Shown here piece after piece: positions 43,400 to 53,883 of a stretch of DNA of 64,000 nt. The first letter of the stretch is position 1, and every line of letters starts with the position of its first letter. Source of the stretch: Legionella spiritensis (GTDB taxonomy: Bacteria; Pseudomonadota; Gammaproteobacteria; Legionellales; Legionellaceae); assembly GCF_900186965.1 (NCBI RefSeq), contig NZ_LT906457.1:1700501-1764500 (forward strand), read 5' to 3'. Under the pieces are notes generated by a model. The model saw only the letters and a list, made by a program, of their open reading frames with translations. It did not search any database and was not told the DNA's origin. The translations under genes and the position numbers were made by a program.

Positions 43400-44425
43400 A
43401 TGCTGATAAAGTATCAGGATTTGACTATAAAACCGCCCGGTCATATTCCCGGGCTTGTTCTCCTTACCGGACAGGAGCCATTTATGCTTGATCTTGCCTA
43501 CAGATCTATCAGGCATTCGTGGCAGAAGACAAGGAGTGACGATTTAGATGAGAAGATCATCGATATTGATACTCCGAATCATTGGTCCATACTGATATCG
43601 GAAGCCCATAGCTATTCATTGTTTTCACAATCCATGCTCCTTGATGTTCGTTACGACAAAAAATCTCTGGATCCCCATGGAAAATTATTTTTTGAGGATT
43701 ATCTCAAGAATGATCAGAAGGATTGTCTGGTGATTGTTCGAGCTCCTAATCTTGCTCACAAGCAGCTGCAATTTTTAATTCGTGATGAACAGGCGCTTGT
43801 TATACAGTTAAAGCAACCCGCTCGCCAGGCTATCAAGCGATGGATAGCACAGACGTTGCGTGATCATCGCATACCATTTGACCCCCTGGTGCCAGACTTG
43901 ATAGAGCAATACACCTGTGGTAATTTGCTGGCCTGCTCACAAGCCATAGAAAAAATCACCTTGTTACATGGGGATGACAAACTATTATCACCATCTGACG
44001 TGAAACAACAATTATTTGATCAATCGCAATATCAATTGTTTGAATTGAGCGACGCCTGTCTCAACGGCGACAGCCACCTGGCATTATTGACGTTACGTTA
44101 CGCGGCACAACAAGGGGTGGAACCTACGCTCATATTGTGGGTCATTACTCAGGAAATACGTAATTTATTGCAACTTAAAACATTTATCAAACAAAATATC
44201 AGTTTTCAAACAGCCCTGTCCCAATTAAAAATCTGGCCTCAGCGCAATAAACTGTATCAAACGGCATTAAAAAAACACGATGAGAAACGATTGAAAACGC
44301 TGCTCAATATCTGCCAGACGATGGATAGTATGATTAAAACCGGCCAACAGGAACAATTGTGGCGTTCTTTCGACTTACTTGTTTTATCATTAGCCACAGG
44401 CAAACAGGTAGGTCCGCTTGAATAA
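43400..44425 (+). CDS. holA: HolA: DNA polymerase III delta subunit
   Basis: 341 residues, normal length. VLLTGQEPFMLDLAYRSIR at the N-terminus, the YSLFSQSMLLDVR segment and PTLILWVITQEIRNLLQL in domain III are HolA features. It opens the beta clamp in the clamp loader. The stop overlaps the nadD start. Confidence 0.95.
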   Translation: MLIKYQDLTIKPPGHIPGLVLLTGQEPFMLDLAYRSIRHSWQKTRSDDLDEKIIDIDTPNHWSILISEAHSYSLFSQSMLLDVRYDKKSLDPHGKLFFEDYLKNDQKDCLVIVRAPNLAHKQLQFLIRDEQALVIQLKQPARQAIKRWIAQTLRDHRIPFDPLVPDLIEQYTCGNLLACSQAIEKITLLHGDDKLLSPSDVKQQLFDQSQYQLFELSDACLNGDSHLALLTLRYAAQQGVEPTLILWVITQEIRNLLQLKTFIKQNISFQTALSQLKIWPQRNKLYQTALKKHDEKRLKTLLNICQTMDSMIKTGQQEQLWRSFDLLVLSLATGKQVGPLE

Positions 44426-45083
44426 CTTGATTATCTACGGCGGTTCCTTTGATCCCATCCATTATGGGCATATCAACACAGCGCTCAATGTACAGCAGCA
44501 TTTTAATTTTCAAGCATTTTATTTTCTGCCTTGCAGGATTCCGGTTTTAAAAGGCAGCACCCATGCCTCCTCTCAGCATAGGGCCAATATGATTCAACTG
44601 GTTATTGACTCGCTTCCTTCCAACCGGAATTTTCATCTGGATTACAGTGAGTTACGCCGCCGGACACCTTCGTATATGGTAACCACACTTGAAAATTTTC
44701 GGAAAAAACTGGGTTGGCAGACGTCCATCACACTATTGCTTGGTCTGGATACCTTTTCCCAGTTACCCAAATGGCATCAGTGGCAACGTCTTTTTGAATT
44801 GGCCAATCTTCTGGTTATTGACCGTGAGGAACACTCGAATATTGTTATGCCGGAAACGCTTCAGATGATTGTCAAAAAGCACGAGCATCGGGAAGAAAAA
44901 GCATTGTGTTCCCGGACACACGGCATTATTCATCGCTTTAACGCCGGACATTTTCGTATCTCGTCTACCTGTATTCGAGAACAGCTTGCCAAGGGTGAGT
45001 CCATTGACGGTAAAACACCAGACTCCGTTATAAACTACATCCGGCAAAACAACTTGTATCAGAATGGTAGTGGTTATCTATAA
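44418..45083 (+). CDS. nadD: NadD: nicotinate-nucleotide adenylyltransferase
   Basis: 221 residues with a TTG start at 44418 inside the holA stop. IYGGSFDPIHYGHI is the nucleotidyltransferase GxFxPxHxGH box, and the ISSTCIREQLAKG segment is the ISSTxIR motif. It makes deamido-NAD. The final TAA (45081-45083) lies at the left border of dispersed element R7. Confidence 0.95.
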   Translation: MNNLIIYGGSFDPIHYGHINTALNVQQHFNFQAFYFLPCRIPVLKGSTHASSQHRANMIQLVIDSLPSNRNFHLDYSELRRRTPSYMVTTLENFRKKLGWQTSITLLLGLDTFSQLPKWHQWQRLFELANLLVIDREEHSNIVMPETLQMIVKKHEHREEKALCSRTHGIIHRFNAGHFRISSTCIREQLAKGESIDGKTPDSVINYIRQNNLYQNGSGYL

Positions 45084-45235
45084 AGTTCCGAGCACCGTGA
45101 ACAACATTGTTCCAGGATAACGGGCGAGCGCCTGGGTGAACGTTTTCCCGCATTACAGCGAAGCCTTCATGACAGGCTACAGGAAACACTACAAAAAGAG
45201 ACAAATCACACCCTTTTGCAGCCATAAATAGAGCC
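45084..45235 (+). mobile_element. Dispersed element copy R7 between convergent stop codons
   Basis: About 152 bp: a left end GTTCCGAGCACCGTGAACAA (with a small insertion), GGGCGAGCGCCTGGGTGAACG, TTTTCCCGCATTACAGCGAA, and right end AAATAGAGCC. It is internally shortened. TA at 45081-45082 is in the nadD stop and TA at 45236-45237 is in the Nudix gene stop. Confidence 0.7.
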
Positions 45236-45834
45236 TAGTTCGTCAAACTCTTTTCATGGGCACGAAACCAGTTCAGTGCCAGAAGCGAGGCAGAATCGAT
45301 AATGTTCATCGCATCCATTAATTCATAAACTTTTTCGCGTTTTTCAATTTGAGTCACTATTTCTTCCGTATCGATACCATACAAGCCGCTTTGAGGAGAA
45401 CCCGCAACCCGCGTATAAAATATATAGGCTTTTTCCGTTAAAATACCGGGACTTTTATATATTTGTGCAATCGTCTGCAAACAATCAATCTTAAGCCCCG
45501 CTTCCTCATATACTTCTCTTTTAGCCGCATCCTGCGGTGTTTCATTTGTCTCAATTGTCCCTGATACACATTCCAGGATAACCGGATCATCATGATGGTT
45601 CTGATTACAAAATACGCCGGTTCGAAACTCCCGACCAAGCACAAAGGAGTCCACATCAGCAGCATAAATAAGGACAAGGACGGAATCCGGGCTATGAACC
45701 ATTTCCTGGTTGGTCAATGTTCGTATACGATGATCAGAATCCAGACCAGGAACCTCCAGATCGTACCTGTCGAGTTGCAGATATCCATCATACAGGGCAA
45801 CATGCCTCGCAATCCTTGCCTTTTTATTTTTCAT
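45235..45834 (-). CDS. Nudix hydrolase, ADP-ribose/nucleoside-diphosphate-sugar type
   Basis: 199 residues. The Nudix box is seen as G(5)E(7)REVYEEAGL, with the magnesium-binding Glu residues in REVYEEAG, preceded by ILECVSGTIE, the order of ADP-ribose pyrophosphatases (NudF) and GDP-mannose hydrolases. KSPGILTEKAYIFYTRV after the box fits that group. The stop TAG is made of the flanking TA plus the first base of element R7. It follows cvpA on the same strand, where many genomes have purF. Confidence 0.87.
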   Translation of the reverse strand: MKNKKARIARHVALYDGYLQLDRYDLEVPGLDSDHRIRTLTNQEMVHSPDSVLVLIYAADVDSFVLGREFRTGVFCNQNHHDDPVILECVSGTIETNETPQDAAKREVYEEAGLKIDCLQTIAQIYKSPGILTEKAYIFYTRVAGSPQSGLYGIDTEEIVTQIEKREKVYELMDAMNIIDSASLLALNWFRAHEKSLTN

Positions 45835-45869
45835 TGACGCGCAATCTCATCTTGCTCCTGTGATGACAC

Positions 45870-46418
45870 TTAAGACAACTCCAGATCATTTTGGTCTGAA
45901 ATATCAATAATACCGTTTTGTTTATCAATAATTTGTGCCTGTTTAATAAATTCAGGCACCAGGCCATTTAGCCAGTGTACAACAGGATTAAAGCTGGAAT
46001 ACAAACGGGAATTACGTGAATACTCCTCATGAGGCATGGAAGTCATTTGAACAACGAGAATAATCAGGGAAACGATAAAGACACCGCGAATAAATCCGAA
46101 CGCCATACCTAACATACGATCCGTACCACTTAATCCGGTACGTTTCATGATAAAACTGAAAATAGCGTTGATGATAGCGCCAACCAGTAATGTGGCCATC
46201 AAAATAAGAACAAATCCGGCGCCTTTACGGACGGTATTATCCTGAATATAGGGCTGCAGCCAGGGATTTAACATATCATTGCAGCGATAAGCCAGCCATA
46301 ACGCCAATATCCATATGCACAGGGCAATCAATTCCTTAACAAATCCGCGAATCAATCCGGTAAGAACCGAGAGCGCAATGATTGCCGCAATGGCCAGATC
46401 AACCCAATACCATTGCAT
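45870..46418 (-). CDS. cvpA: CvpA-family membrane protein
   Basis: 182 residues with four hydrophobic segments; WYWVDLAIAAIIALSVLTGL and RGFVKELIAL at the N-terminus are CvpA hallmarks. CvpA is linked to colicin V and to envelope homeostasis; exact role unclear. It starts 2 bases after the SPOR gene stop. The usual downstream purF is not present in this window. Confidence 0.92.
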   Translation of the reverse strand: MQWYWVDLAIAAIIALSVLTGLIRGFVKELIALCIWILALWLAYRCNDMLNPWLQPYIQDNTVRKGAGFVLILMATLLVGAIINAIFSFIMKRTGLSGTDRMLGMAFGFIRGVFIVSLIILVVQMTSMPHEEYSRNSRLYSSFNPVVHWLNGLVPEFIKQAQIIDKQNGIIDISDQNDLELS

Positions 46419-46420
46419 GA

Positions 46421-47179
46421 TTAACTAACCTCGGTTGTGACAATAAATCCCCGAAGCTGCATACTATTGATTAACTGTTGCTGCAGCTTCTGCGCCTGCA
46501 GTTTTTCATCCGCCCGGCCTACCGTAATCTTGTAAAATGTACCATGTTCATCGGACACTTTATTCATGTTGGCGTGATAACCTTTCTTTTTCAACTTTGC
46601 TATCAGAGCCAGTGCATTATTCTGTTTGGAGAACGTTGCTACCTGAACAGTATATTTATTTTTGCCTTTAGCCATTGGCTTTGCAAAAGCAGCCGTTTTT
46701 TTAGTGGCGGCTATCTTTTTATCGGTTACACTCCTGGTTGGTACGGACTTGGTTTTAACAGCCACAGGCTTGGCAACACTGACTTTTTTTGCTGACGCTT
46801 CTTTAACTGTCGACGTATTTGAAGCAGAAGCCGGCATAGTCGCGGGAACTTCTCTTGAGATAGTCGTGGTGATACGAGCTTTATTCATCTGGCTTAAAGG
46901 TTCCGCTCTGGCAATGGTTGGAGCAGGCTGAGGCTCGTCATCTACCGCTGGAATGTCCACATGAGCCACTTTAACGGATTCAAACAGTTTCTTCTGTTCA
47001 GGGATAACGACTTTAGGAGGGATTGGTTTGGGAGGTAATTTCACGGAAATGCTGACATTCTCATCAAAACGCTGACTCGATTTCTTCATTATTGCCGGTG
47101 TAAAAATAGCTGCGATAGACAGTATCACCGCCAAACCTATAAGTCTGTGTTTCACTCGTTCGTCTGTAATTAATTTCAT
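46421..47179 (-). CDS. dedD: SPOR-domain membrane protein (DedD-like)
   Basis: 252 residues from the ATG at 47179 (AAGGA upstream). A short cytoplasmic start, one membrane helix (RLIGLAVILSIAAIFTPAIM), a Pro/Lys/Ala-rich periplasmic linker, and a C-terminal SPOR domain (KYTVQVATFSKQNNALALIA). SPOR domains bind denuded peptidoglycan at the septum. Position between folC and cvpA is that of dedD. Confidence 0.9.
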   Translation of the reverse strand: MKLITDERVKHRLIGLAVILSIAAIFTPAIMKKSSQRFDENVSISVKLPPKPIPPKVVIPEQKKLFESVKVAHVDIPAVDDEPQPAPTIARAEPLSQMNKARITTTISREVPATMPASASNTSTVKEASAKKVSVAKPVAVKTKSVPTRSVTDKKIAATKKTAAFAKPMAKGKNKYTVQVATFSKQNNALALIAKLKKKGYHANMNKVSDEHGTFYKITVGRADEKLQAQKLQQQLINSMQLRGFIVTTEVS

Positions 47180-47180
47180 A

Positions 47181-48500
47181 TTAATTCCTTTCACTCAAGG
47201 TGACCCGTATGGCAGGTAAAACACTACTTACCGTGAAAAATGAACCATAAATAACGATTAAATCACCCTCGTTTAATTGTTCACAGGCAGCCTGATAGGC
47301 AGCCAATGGCGTATTATGACAGAAAACATTATAAATTTCATTGGTGGCAAAAGCCAGTTCAAGTTGTTTTACAGTTGATGCACGTTGATTTTGTAATTGT
47401 GCGGCATACCAGGCATTGACCAGTGGTTTCAGAGGAGCAATGAGTGCAGGAATATTTTTGTCGCTCAAGGCGGAAAAAACCGCATGAATCGTTCTGCCCG
47501 GAAACGTTTTTGCAATATATTTGGCCAGATTTTCTGCTGCCTGAGCATTATGGGCTACATCAAGCAACACGGAATGCGGCATATTATCGATAAGTTGCAA
47601 TCGCCCTGGCAATTTCGCCATAGACAAGCCCTCTCTGAGTTGCCCGGGCGCTACTGGCAAATCATGGTGCAGAATTTTTGCAGCCATTATCGCAGCGCCT
47701 ACGGCATTCCCATGCAGACTCGGAGAATCAAGCTCCGTGATGCTCTGCCCGAAGATCAACTCAAATTGGCCGGATCGGTCTTGATATTGGTAATGCTCCC
47801 CATTGATAAACGTCAGACATTTCAACTGCCGAGCCTTTTCCATGACACTCGCCGGTGGATTTTTATCAGCGTAAATGAATGGTTTCCCCGGCCTTAAAAT
47901 TCCAGCCTTTTCATGGCCTATCTGGTCCAGCGTATGTCCCAGATAGTTTTGATGATCAAAATCAATGGTAGTAATAATAGCCAAATCATTATCAATGATG
48001 TTGGTCGCGTCAAGTCGCCCGCCCAGTCCAACCTCCAGAATGATGACATCCAGGGGATAATGGTTAAAATGGTACAGCGCCGCGAGCGTCGCCACTTCAA
48101 AATAGGTCAGGTGAACATCCGCCCTTGCTTCCTCAATGACGGAAAACGCCTCAACCAGCGCATGATCGCTTACCGGAACGCCATTAACAGTAATGCGTTC
48201 GTTAAAAATCTCCAGATGGGGTGACGTGTATGTGCCAACCTGGTAGCCGGCACAGAGATACATGTACTGGAGAGCCGCTACGGTTGAGCCTTTGCCGTTG
48301 GTACCTGCAACGGTTATAATCCTGGCTTCGGGCTGAAGCAGCGAGAGCCGCCTGGCGACCGCAGTAATTCGGGACAACCCTAACTGTATTTCCTCTTTAT
48401 GCCTGATCTCCAGCTCATGCAACCAGACTTCAAGCGGCCAGTTTCGATACTCCCGGCGACATGATTCAATTTGGTGAGACACGATTTGACAATTTCGCAA
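47181..48500 (-). CDS. folC: FolC: folylpolyglutamate / dihydrofolate synthase
   Basis: About 439 residues. The ATP P-loop [36 protein letters not shown] and [14 protein letters not shown] are FolC signatures. It adds glutamates to folates. The start is uncertain: TTG 48500 or GTG 48482, both inside the accD end and without a clear ribosome site. Cotranscribed accD-folC-dedD-cvpA. Confidence 0.95.
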   Translation of the reverse strand: MRNCQIVSHQIESCRREYRNWPLEVWLHELEIRHKEEIQLGLSRITAVARRLSLLQPEARIITVAGTNGKGSTVAALQYMYLCAGYQVGTYTSPHLEIFNERITVNGVPVSDHALVEAFSVIEEARADVHLTYFEVATLAALYHFNHYPLDVIILEVGLGGRLDATNIIDNDLAIITTIDFDHQNYLGHTLDQIGHEKAGILRPGKPFIYADKNPPASVMEKARQLKCLTFINGEHYQYQDRSGQFELIFGQSITELDSPSLHGNAVGAAIMAAKILHHDLPVAPGQLREGLSMAKLPGRLQLIDNMPHSVLLDVAHNAQAAENLAKYIAKTFPGRTIHAVFSALSDKNIPALIAPLKPLVNAWYAAQLQNQRASTVKQLELAFATNEIYNVFCHNTPLAAYQAACEQLNEGDLIVIYGSFFTVSSVLPAIRVTLSERN

Positions 48501-49329
48501 TTAATTCTGCAAGTGTCCCACGCAGATGTTTCCGTTCAACAATCATATCGATATGACCATGCTCCAATAAAAACTCACTACGCTGAAAACCTTCAGGCAG
48601 AGTCTGACGTACGGTTTGTTCGATAACTCTTGGGCCGGCAAAGCCAATCAGGGCATTGGGTTCGGCGATAATAATGTCGCCGAGACTTGCGAAGCTTGCG
48701 GAAACCCCTCCCATAGTGGGATCGGTCAACACCACAATAAACGGCAATCCCGTTTCGGAAAATTTCGCAAGGGCCGCTGATGTCTTAGCCATTTGCATTA
48801 AGGAAAACAACCCTTCCTGCATACGGGCGCCGCCGCTGGCGGTAAAACAGATATAGGGTCTCTTTTCGGAGGTTGCCACGTTCACCGCCCTGACAAATTT
48901 ATCTCCTACGGTTGCTCCCATGGAACCGCCCATAAAACTAAATTCAAAGGCGCTTATCACGACCGGTTGTTTTTTTAAAGTTCCTTTAACCACGATGAGC
49001 GCTTCTTTCTCACCGGTGGCTTTTTGTGCCTGACTGATTCTGTCTTTGTATTTTTTGGAATCCTTGAATTTTAATCTATCCACAGGTTCCAGATTTTCAG
49101 CAATTTCTTCCTGATTGTCCTCATCAAGAATCTGGGCAAGTCTGGCTCGCGCACTTAAACGATGATGATGATTGCAATTGGTGCAAACAGAAAAATTTTT
49201 CTCCAGCTCGGAGCGATATAAAACCGAATTACACCCCTGACATTTTACCCACAACCCCTCGGGAACGCCCTTCTTTTGGGACGATTCGGTTCTGACTTTC
49301 GATGGTAGTAATTTTTTAAGCCAACTCAT
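48466..49329 (-). CDS. accD: AccD: acetyl-CoA carboxylase beta subunit
   Basis: 287 residues. Four Cys (CQGC and CTNC) form the N-terminal zinc finger, then the carboxyltransferase domain shows [32 protein letters not shown] and [12 protein letters not shown]. With AccA it transfers carboxyl from biotin to acetyl-CoA. Confidence 0.97.
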   Translation of the reverse strand: MSWLKKLLPSKVRTESSQKKGVPEGLWVKCQGCNSVLYRSELEKNFSVCTNCNHHHRLSARARLAQILDEDNQEEIAENLEPVDRLKFKDSKKYKDRISQAQKATGEKEALIVVKGTLKKQPVVISAFEFSFMGGSMGATVGDKFVRAVNVATSEKRPYICFTASGGARMQEGLFSLMQMAKTSAALAKFSETGLPFIVVLTDPTMGGVSASFASLGDIIIAEPNALIGFAGPRVIEQTVRQTLPEGFQRSEFLLEHGHIDMIVERKHLRGTLAELIAKLSNRVSPN

Positions 49330-49461
49330 AAACGAAAATCCATGATGGTTTTAACGAGGCATAGTATAACCTGAAAATAACGGAAGGGCTTCCTTTATCT
49401 TTCACAGAAATAAACAAATTAATCTCGATTTGTAACTATAAAATGAAGTCTCAACCGTTTC

Positions 49462-49625
49462 AGGTCTGATCGTGCAATTCTGGTAGCCCGCAAGGGGGCC
49501 TGCGACCGTATTGCGACTTTTATGTCCCAATATGGTACCAGGAAAACAGGAGAACGCCCAGGTTTTCCCGCATTACAGCGAAGCCTTCATGACGCGCTAC
49601 AGGAAGCGATAATTTATTGCTGAAC
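49462..49625 (+). repeat. Dispersed element copy R8 (termini eroded)
   Basis: GGTAGCCCGCAAGGGGGCCTG, TATTGCGACTTTTATG, GGAAAACAGGAGAACGCCC, TTTTCCCGCATTACAGCGAA and TGACGCGCTACAGGAA. The left end reads AGGTCTGATCGTG, a decayed terminus. It lies between the accD and flaA genes. Confidence 0.75.
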
Positions 49626-49702
49626 AAATGTCTCCTTGCTTTCACCCAGAAAAAATTCTTAGAACAAAACCTTTATTTTTTCAAGAAAAAAGCAGTAAAA
49701 AC

Positions 49703-49729
49703 TAAAGTTTTTTTCTCCGCCTCCGATAA
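49703..49729 (+). promoter_or_regulatory. Sigma-28 (FliA) promoter of flagellin
   Basis: TAAA (49703-49706), exactly 15 bases, TCCGATAA (49722-49729), against consensus TAAA-N15-GCCGATAA; one mismatch. About 85 bases before the flagellin ATG. Confidence 0.85.
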
Positions 49730-49821
49730 CTGCAATGGGTGCGGTGAATTCAATAACAATAACAGAATTTACCGATAATAAAGCAGATCCCGCTTCCAGG
49801 GATTCAGGTGAGGAGTCAATT

Positions 49822-51246
49822 ATGCCACAAACAATAAATACCAATGTGATGTCGCTTAATGCCCAGCGCAACTTAAACGGCTCACAAAAAATGATGCAAA
49901 CCGCGATACAGCGTTTGTCTTCCGGTTTGAGAATTAACGGCGCGAAAGACGATGCCGCGGGTCTGGCCATCTCCGAGCGTATGACGGCACAAATCAGAGG
50001 TATGAATCAGGCGGTTCGTAACGCGAATGATGGTATATCTCTGACGCAAACTGCGGAAGGTGCCATGCAGGAAACAACCAACATTCTGCAACGGATGCGC
50101 GAGCTGTCCCTGCAGGCTGCAAACTCAACGAACAACAATGGGGATCGCCAGGCTATTCAGGAAGAGATTACCCAGTTGCAGGATGAAATTGATCGTATCG
50201 CCGGCAATACCCAATTCAACGGTCAGAACATTCTGGACGGTTCTTTCTCCGGAGCGAGCTTTCAGGTTGGAGCCAACGCAAATCAAACTATTGATTTCGC
50301 CATTAACAGTGTGAAGGGTTCCGCAATCGGTAACATTGCCACGGAAACCGGTACGGAAGTGACCGCAGCCGCTGCAACAGACATCACCATAGCCCTTGGT
50401 GGCGCCAGTGCGGTTTCCATTACATCCAGTGCCAGCTTTACCGGTAACGCCCAGCAAGATGCGACTTCCGCCTACGCCAAGGCCGCCGCTATCAATGACG
50501 CCGGCATAACCGGCCTGTCGGTCACTGCCTCCACATCCGGTACGCAAACGGTTGGTCCTATCGGTGGTACCGCGGGTGATACCTATACGCTGACCATCAA
50601 TGGTGTTGGTGTGTTTTCCGGCGCTGATGTGGCTACCGCCCTAACCAATACGCAATTACGTGACGCTATCAACCTGGTCAGTAATCAAACCGGTGTTATC
50701 GCAAGTTTGAATGGCGGCGATATGACCTTGACTGCCAGTGATGGCCGTAACATTGATGTGGCGGAAAGTGGAACAGGCTTCACGGCCGGTACCGATGGTC
50801 TTACCGTAACAGGCGGTGATTTTGATGGTGTATTACGCGGTAATCTGACAATCAGCGCCACAGAATCTATCGCTATCGGCGGTACCGTAGCAACCGTCGG
50901 TTTGTCTGCCACGATTGCCAAAGATACACAAGGGGTTGATACCATCGATGTCAGCACCGCCGCAGGCGCGCAAGCGGCTATTTTGCGACTGGACGCCGCA
51001 CTAAGTTCAGTCAACTCCAGCCGCGCCGCAATGGGTGCTATACAAAACCGCTTCGAGTCTACTATTTCCAACCTGCAAAACGTGGGAGAAAACCTCTCTG
51101 CCGCGCGTAGCCGGATACGGGATGCGGATTTTGCTGCGGAAACGGCAGATTTAACCAAGGCTCAGATTCTGCAACAAGCTGGAACAGCGATGTTAGCCCA
51201 GGCAAACAGCTTGCCGCAGTCTGTACTGTCTCTCCTTGGTAGATAA
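49822..51246 (+). CDS. flaA: Flagellin (FlaA/FliC)
   Basis: 474 residues from the ATG at 49822, where GAGGAG precedes; the in-frame extension to 49735 is rejected. The N-terminal D0/D1 region ([36 protein letters not shown]) and the C-terminal one ([31 protein letters not shown]) are conserved; the middle (residues 170-390) is Ala/Thr/Gly-rich and variable. Self-assembles into the filament after type III export. In Legionella the C-terminal leucines (SVLSLL) are recognised by mouse NAIP5; they are kept here. Confidence 0.97.
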   Translation: MPQTINTNVMSLNAQRNLNGSQKMMQTAIQRLSSGLRINGAKDDAAGLAISERMTAQIRGMNQAVRNANDGISLTQTAEGAMQETTNILQRMRELSLQAANSTNNNGDRQAIQEEITQLQDEIDRIAGNTQFNGQNILDGSFSGASFQVGANANQTIDFAINSVKGSAIGNIATETGTEVTAAAATDITIALGGASAVSITSSASFTGNAQQDATSAYAKAAAINDAGITGLSVTASTSGTQTVGPIGGTAGDTYTLTINGVGVFSGADVATALTNTQLRDAINLVSNQTGVIASLNGGDMTLTASDGRNIDVAESGTGFTAGTDGLTVTGGDFDGVLRGNLTISATESIAIGGTVATVGLSATIAKDTQGVDTIDVSTAAGAQAAILRLDAALSSVNSSRAAMGAIQNRFESTISNLQNVGENLSAARSRIRDADFAAETADLTKAQILQQAGTAMLAQANSLPQSVLSLLGR

Positions 51247-51254
51247 CACTATAA

Positions 51255-51282
51255 AAACCATGCGGGGTAACCCGCATGGTTT
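51255..51282 (+). terminator. Terminator downstream of flagellin
   Basis: AAACCATGCGGG (51255-51266), loop GTAA, CCCGCATGGTTT (51271-51282): a perfect 12-bp stem 9 bases after the stop. Confidence 0.8.
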
Positions 51283-51339
51283 GTTGCATATGCCCACGCT
51301 TTATTTTTTATTTTCCGGAGGGCATAAGGAGTAAAGATA

Positions 51340-51624
51340 ATGAATATCGAAGGAACAAAAAATATCCGATCCACATCGGTAGAACCCGCAAACAAACTAT
51401 CGGGCGACAATGCGGAGCAAGTCAATAACATCACTCCGAAAGCGTCGGCTGAACCCAACACGGAAGCCAGTATCGCCTTTGATAAAATAACCGGACTGTT
51501 GCAATCCGTAGTGACCGATAAATTATCGCAGGATGTGATTCGTAAAATGCCTCCTGACGAATATTTAAAGCTGCTATCCCTACTGGATGAAATGATAAGC
51601 GGCACCATAGATAATCGGGTATGA
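51340..51624 (+). CDS. flaG: FlaG-family flagellar protein
   Basis: 94 residues; AAGGAG precedes the ATG. The C-terminal half (QSVVTDKLSQDVIRKMPPDE, YLKLLSLLDEM) is that of FlaG-type proteins encoded between flagellin and fliD. FlaG affects filament length in other bacteria. The N-terminus is polar and low-complexity. Confidence 0.8.
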   Translation: MNIEGTKNIRSTSVEPANKLSGDNAEQVNNITPKASAEPNTEASIAFDKITGLLQSVVTDKLSQDVIRKMPPDEYLKLLSLLDEMISGTIDNRV

Positions 51625-51691
51625 GTTTTGCATGTCAGTACGTTTTCTGTAAACGCCGTATTTTAATAACAGCCATTTTAAGGAAAAGCAC

Positions 51692-53368
51692 ATGCCAGGT
51701 ATCTCATCTCCAGGTGTCGGTTCAGGGTTAGACATACAATCTATCGTAGACGCGCTGGTTACCGCTGAAACCGCTCCGGCAAAAAACCGCCTTGACAGAC
51801 TGGAGTCCAGTATTTCCACCGAACTGTCCGCAATTGGTCTGGTAAACAGTGCGCTGGCAAAACTGCAATCAGCCATGGAAAAACTGACGGATATTAATAA
51901 ATTCTATACTTATAAGGCAACAGTCAGTGATCCCAACGCGTTTTCAGCAACCGCGGGAGAAGGTGCCTCAGCAGGCAATTATCAGATCGATGTTCGCCAG
52001 CTCGCAACAAAACAAAACCTTGCTTCAAACGCGTTCGGTTCGTCAAGTGATACCGTGGGTCAAGGCAGTATCACTATTGATTTCGGTTCCTATAACGGGG
52101 ATTTTTCCGTGTTTACACAAAATCCGGATAAAGAATCCGTTACCATTAATATAGGACCCGGGCAAGATAGTCTGCTTGCGATAAGAGACGCTATTAACAA
52201 TAGCGATTCCGGCGTACAGGCATCGATTGTTCAGGATAGTCAGGGAGCCAGACTGACTTTGTCCAGTCCTGAAACAGGTAAAAATTTTGCCATGAAAATT
52301 ACCGTTGATGATAACGACGCCAATGATTCAGACTCCGCAGGCTTATCCGCCCTGGCTTATGATCCCACCGGGGGTATTAATAATCTGCAACAAACCGTAG
52401 CAGCCTCGGACAGTGAAATAAAAATTAACGGATTAACCCTGACGGAAAGCGGCAATCAATATAAAAATGCTATTGAAGGCGTAACGATTGATTTAAAAAA
52501 AGCTGATCCCGATACTATTGTTAATCTTTCAATCGAGAACAACCAGGCACAGTTAACCGGCCAGATCAATGATTTTATTAAACAATATAACGATACCATG
52601 GCCACCCTCAACAGCCTGACCGGATATAATAAAGACACCAAACAGGGAGGTATCCTGCAAAGTGACAGTGGTATCAGAAACCTGAAATTCAGCCTTAGCC
52701 AACTCATCAGCCAACCTGCATCCGACAGTGCGTCTCCACTAAAGAGTCTGGCGGATATCGGGATTAAAACCAACTCACAGGGCTTGTTAACCCTGGACAA
52801 TGATAAATTAACCAAGGCCATCGATGAGCATTACAACGATATTGGCGCACTGTTTGCCAAAACCGCAACGGCTTCAGACAGCAACGTACGCATTAATACC
52901 GTTGGTTCGGATGTCAAAGCGGGTACTTATAGTCTTGTGGTAGACAGTTTTATACCCGGCGACACGTTGACCGGCTCCATCGGAGGCATTATTGCCACTT
53001 CCACGGATGGTCTTACGCTTAAAGGCAGCGGAGAATTTAAAAATCTGTCGGTGGACATATTGGGCGGGGGCACCGGCGCCCGAGGTAATATTGTTGTAAG
53101 AGACGGGCTGGCGACCAGGTTCAACGACATTCTCACCAGCTATCTGGGCGACCAGGGTGAGTTGACCGCTCGCAGCAAAAGTTTGAATGAACAAATCACG
53201 GATGTTTCCGAACAGCGCCTGCAATTACAAAGCCGTTCAGAGAGCCTCGAACGTCGTTTTTCCAATCAATTTACCAAACTCGATGCCCTACTCGCTTCCA
53301 TGCAAACCATCAGTGAGTTTTTAACGACACAGCTTTCCAGCTTACAAAATTATAACAGGCAATCCTAA
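51692..53368 (+). CDS. fliD: FliD: flagellar filament cap
   Basis: 558 residues. ISSPGVGSGLDIQSIVDALV at the N-terminus and the C-terminal coiled region (ERRFSNQFTKLDALLASMQT, then FLTTQLSSLQNY) are FliD signatures. The cap folds flagellin at the filament tip. Confidence 0.96.
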   Translation: MPGISSPGVGSGLDIQSIVDALVTAETAPAKNRLDRLESSISTELSAIGLVNSALAKLQSAMEKLTDINKFYTYKATVSDPNAFSATAGEGASAGNYQIDVRQLATKQNLASNAFGSSSDTVGQGSITIDFGSYNGDFSVFTQNPDKESVTINIGPGQDSLLAIRDAINNSDSGVQASIVQDSQGARLTLSSPETGKNFAMKITVDDNDANDSDSAGLSALAYDPTGGINNLQQTVAASDSEIKINGLTLTESGNQYKNAIEGVTIDLKKADPDTIVNLSIENNQAQLTGQINDFIKQYNDTMATLNSLTGYNKDTKQGGILQSDSGIRNLKFSLSQLISQPASDSASPLKSLADIGIKTNSQGLLTLDNDKLTKAIDEHYNDIGALFAKTATASDSNVRINTVGSDVKAGTYSLVVDSFIPGDTLTGSIGGIIATSTDGLTLKGSGEFKNLSVDILGGGTGARGNIVVRDGLATRFNDILTSYLGDQGELTARSKSLNEQITDVSEQRLQLQSRSESLERRFSNQFTKLDALLASMQTISEFLTTQLSSLQNYNRQS

Positions 53369-53384
53369 CTAAAGAGACAAGGCT

Positions 53385-53780
53385 ATGAAAAATCCCTATC
53401 AGCAAGCCGTACAACAATATAAATCCATAGAGTTACAGACCCGGATTGAATCGGCCTCGCCTCATCAGTTAATTGATTTGCTTTTGCAAGGCGCCCGATC
53501 CCACATTGCCAGCGCCCAGGGTAATATTCAGCGCAAGCAAATCAGTGAGAAAGGCGAGCATATCGGGAAAGCCATCAGTATTATCGAAGGCTTGAGAACA
53601 AGCCTCAATCATGAACAAGGTGGCGAAATAGCAAGTAATCTGGATAAATTATACGAATACATACAGCATCTGTTGCTAAAGGCAAACCTCGATAACGATA
53701 TCGATTTGCTCAGTCAGGCGAATTTACTGCTTGCCGATATTCATCAGGCCTGGCAGGAGATGAAAACAGATGACCATTAA
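53385..53780 (+). CDS. fliS: FliS: flagellin export chaperone
   Basis: 131 residues, all helical. QQAVQQYKSIELQTRIESAS, then PHQLIDLLLQGA and the AISIIEGLRTSLNHEQGGEI segment are typical. FliS binds the flagellin C-terminus before export. It starts 16 bases after fliD. Confidence 0.95.
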   Translation: MKNPYQQAVQQYKSIELQTRIESASPHQLIDLLLQGARSHIASAQGNIQRKQISEKGEHIGKAISIIEGLRTSLNHEQGGEIASNLDKLYEYIQHLLLKANLDNDIDLLSQANLLLADIHQAWQEMKTDDH

Positions 53781-53824
53781 TCCGGTTTCGTGAACCCAAA
53801 AACGTATTTTTTTAACTCATGATG

Positions 53825-53851
53825 TTAAGTTTTATTTCTGTTTGCCGCTAG
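53825..53851 (+). promoter_or_regulatory. Putative sigma-28 promoter of the EnhA-like gene
   Basis: TTAAGTTT (53825-53832), 11-base spacer, GCCGCTAG (53844-53851), against TAAAGTTT-N11-GCCGATAA: 7 of 8 and 6 of 8 matches at the exact spacing. It places the downstream gene in the flagellar regulon. Confidence 0.6.
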
Positions 53852-53883
53852 ATTGGATATCAATAACTATAATTGAGGTGATC

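Noticed and set aside
53868-53873. TATAAT as -10 of the EnhA-like gene
   Set aside because: It is only 10 bases before the ATG, overlaps the ribosome-site region and has no -35; the sigma-28-type site upstream fits better.
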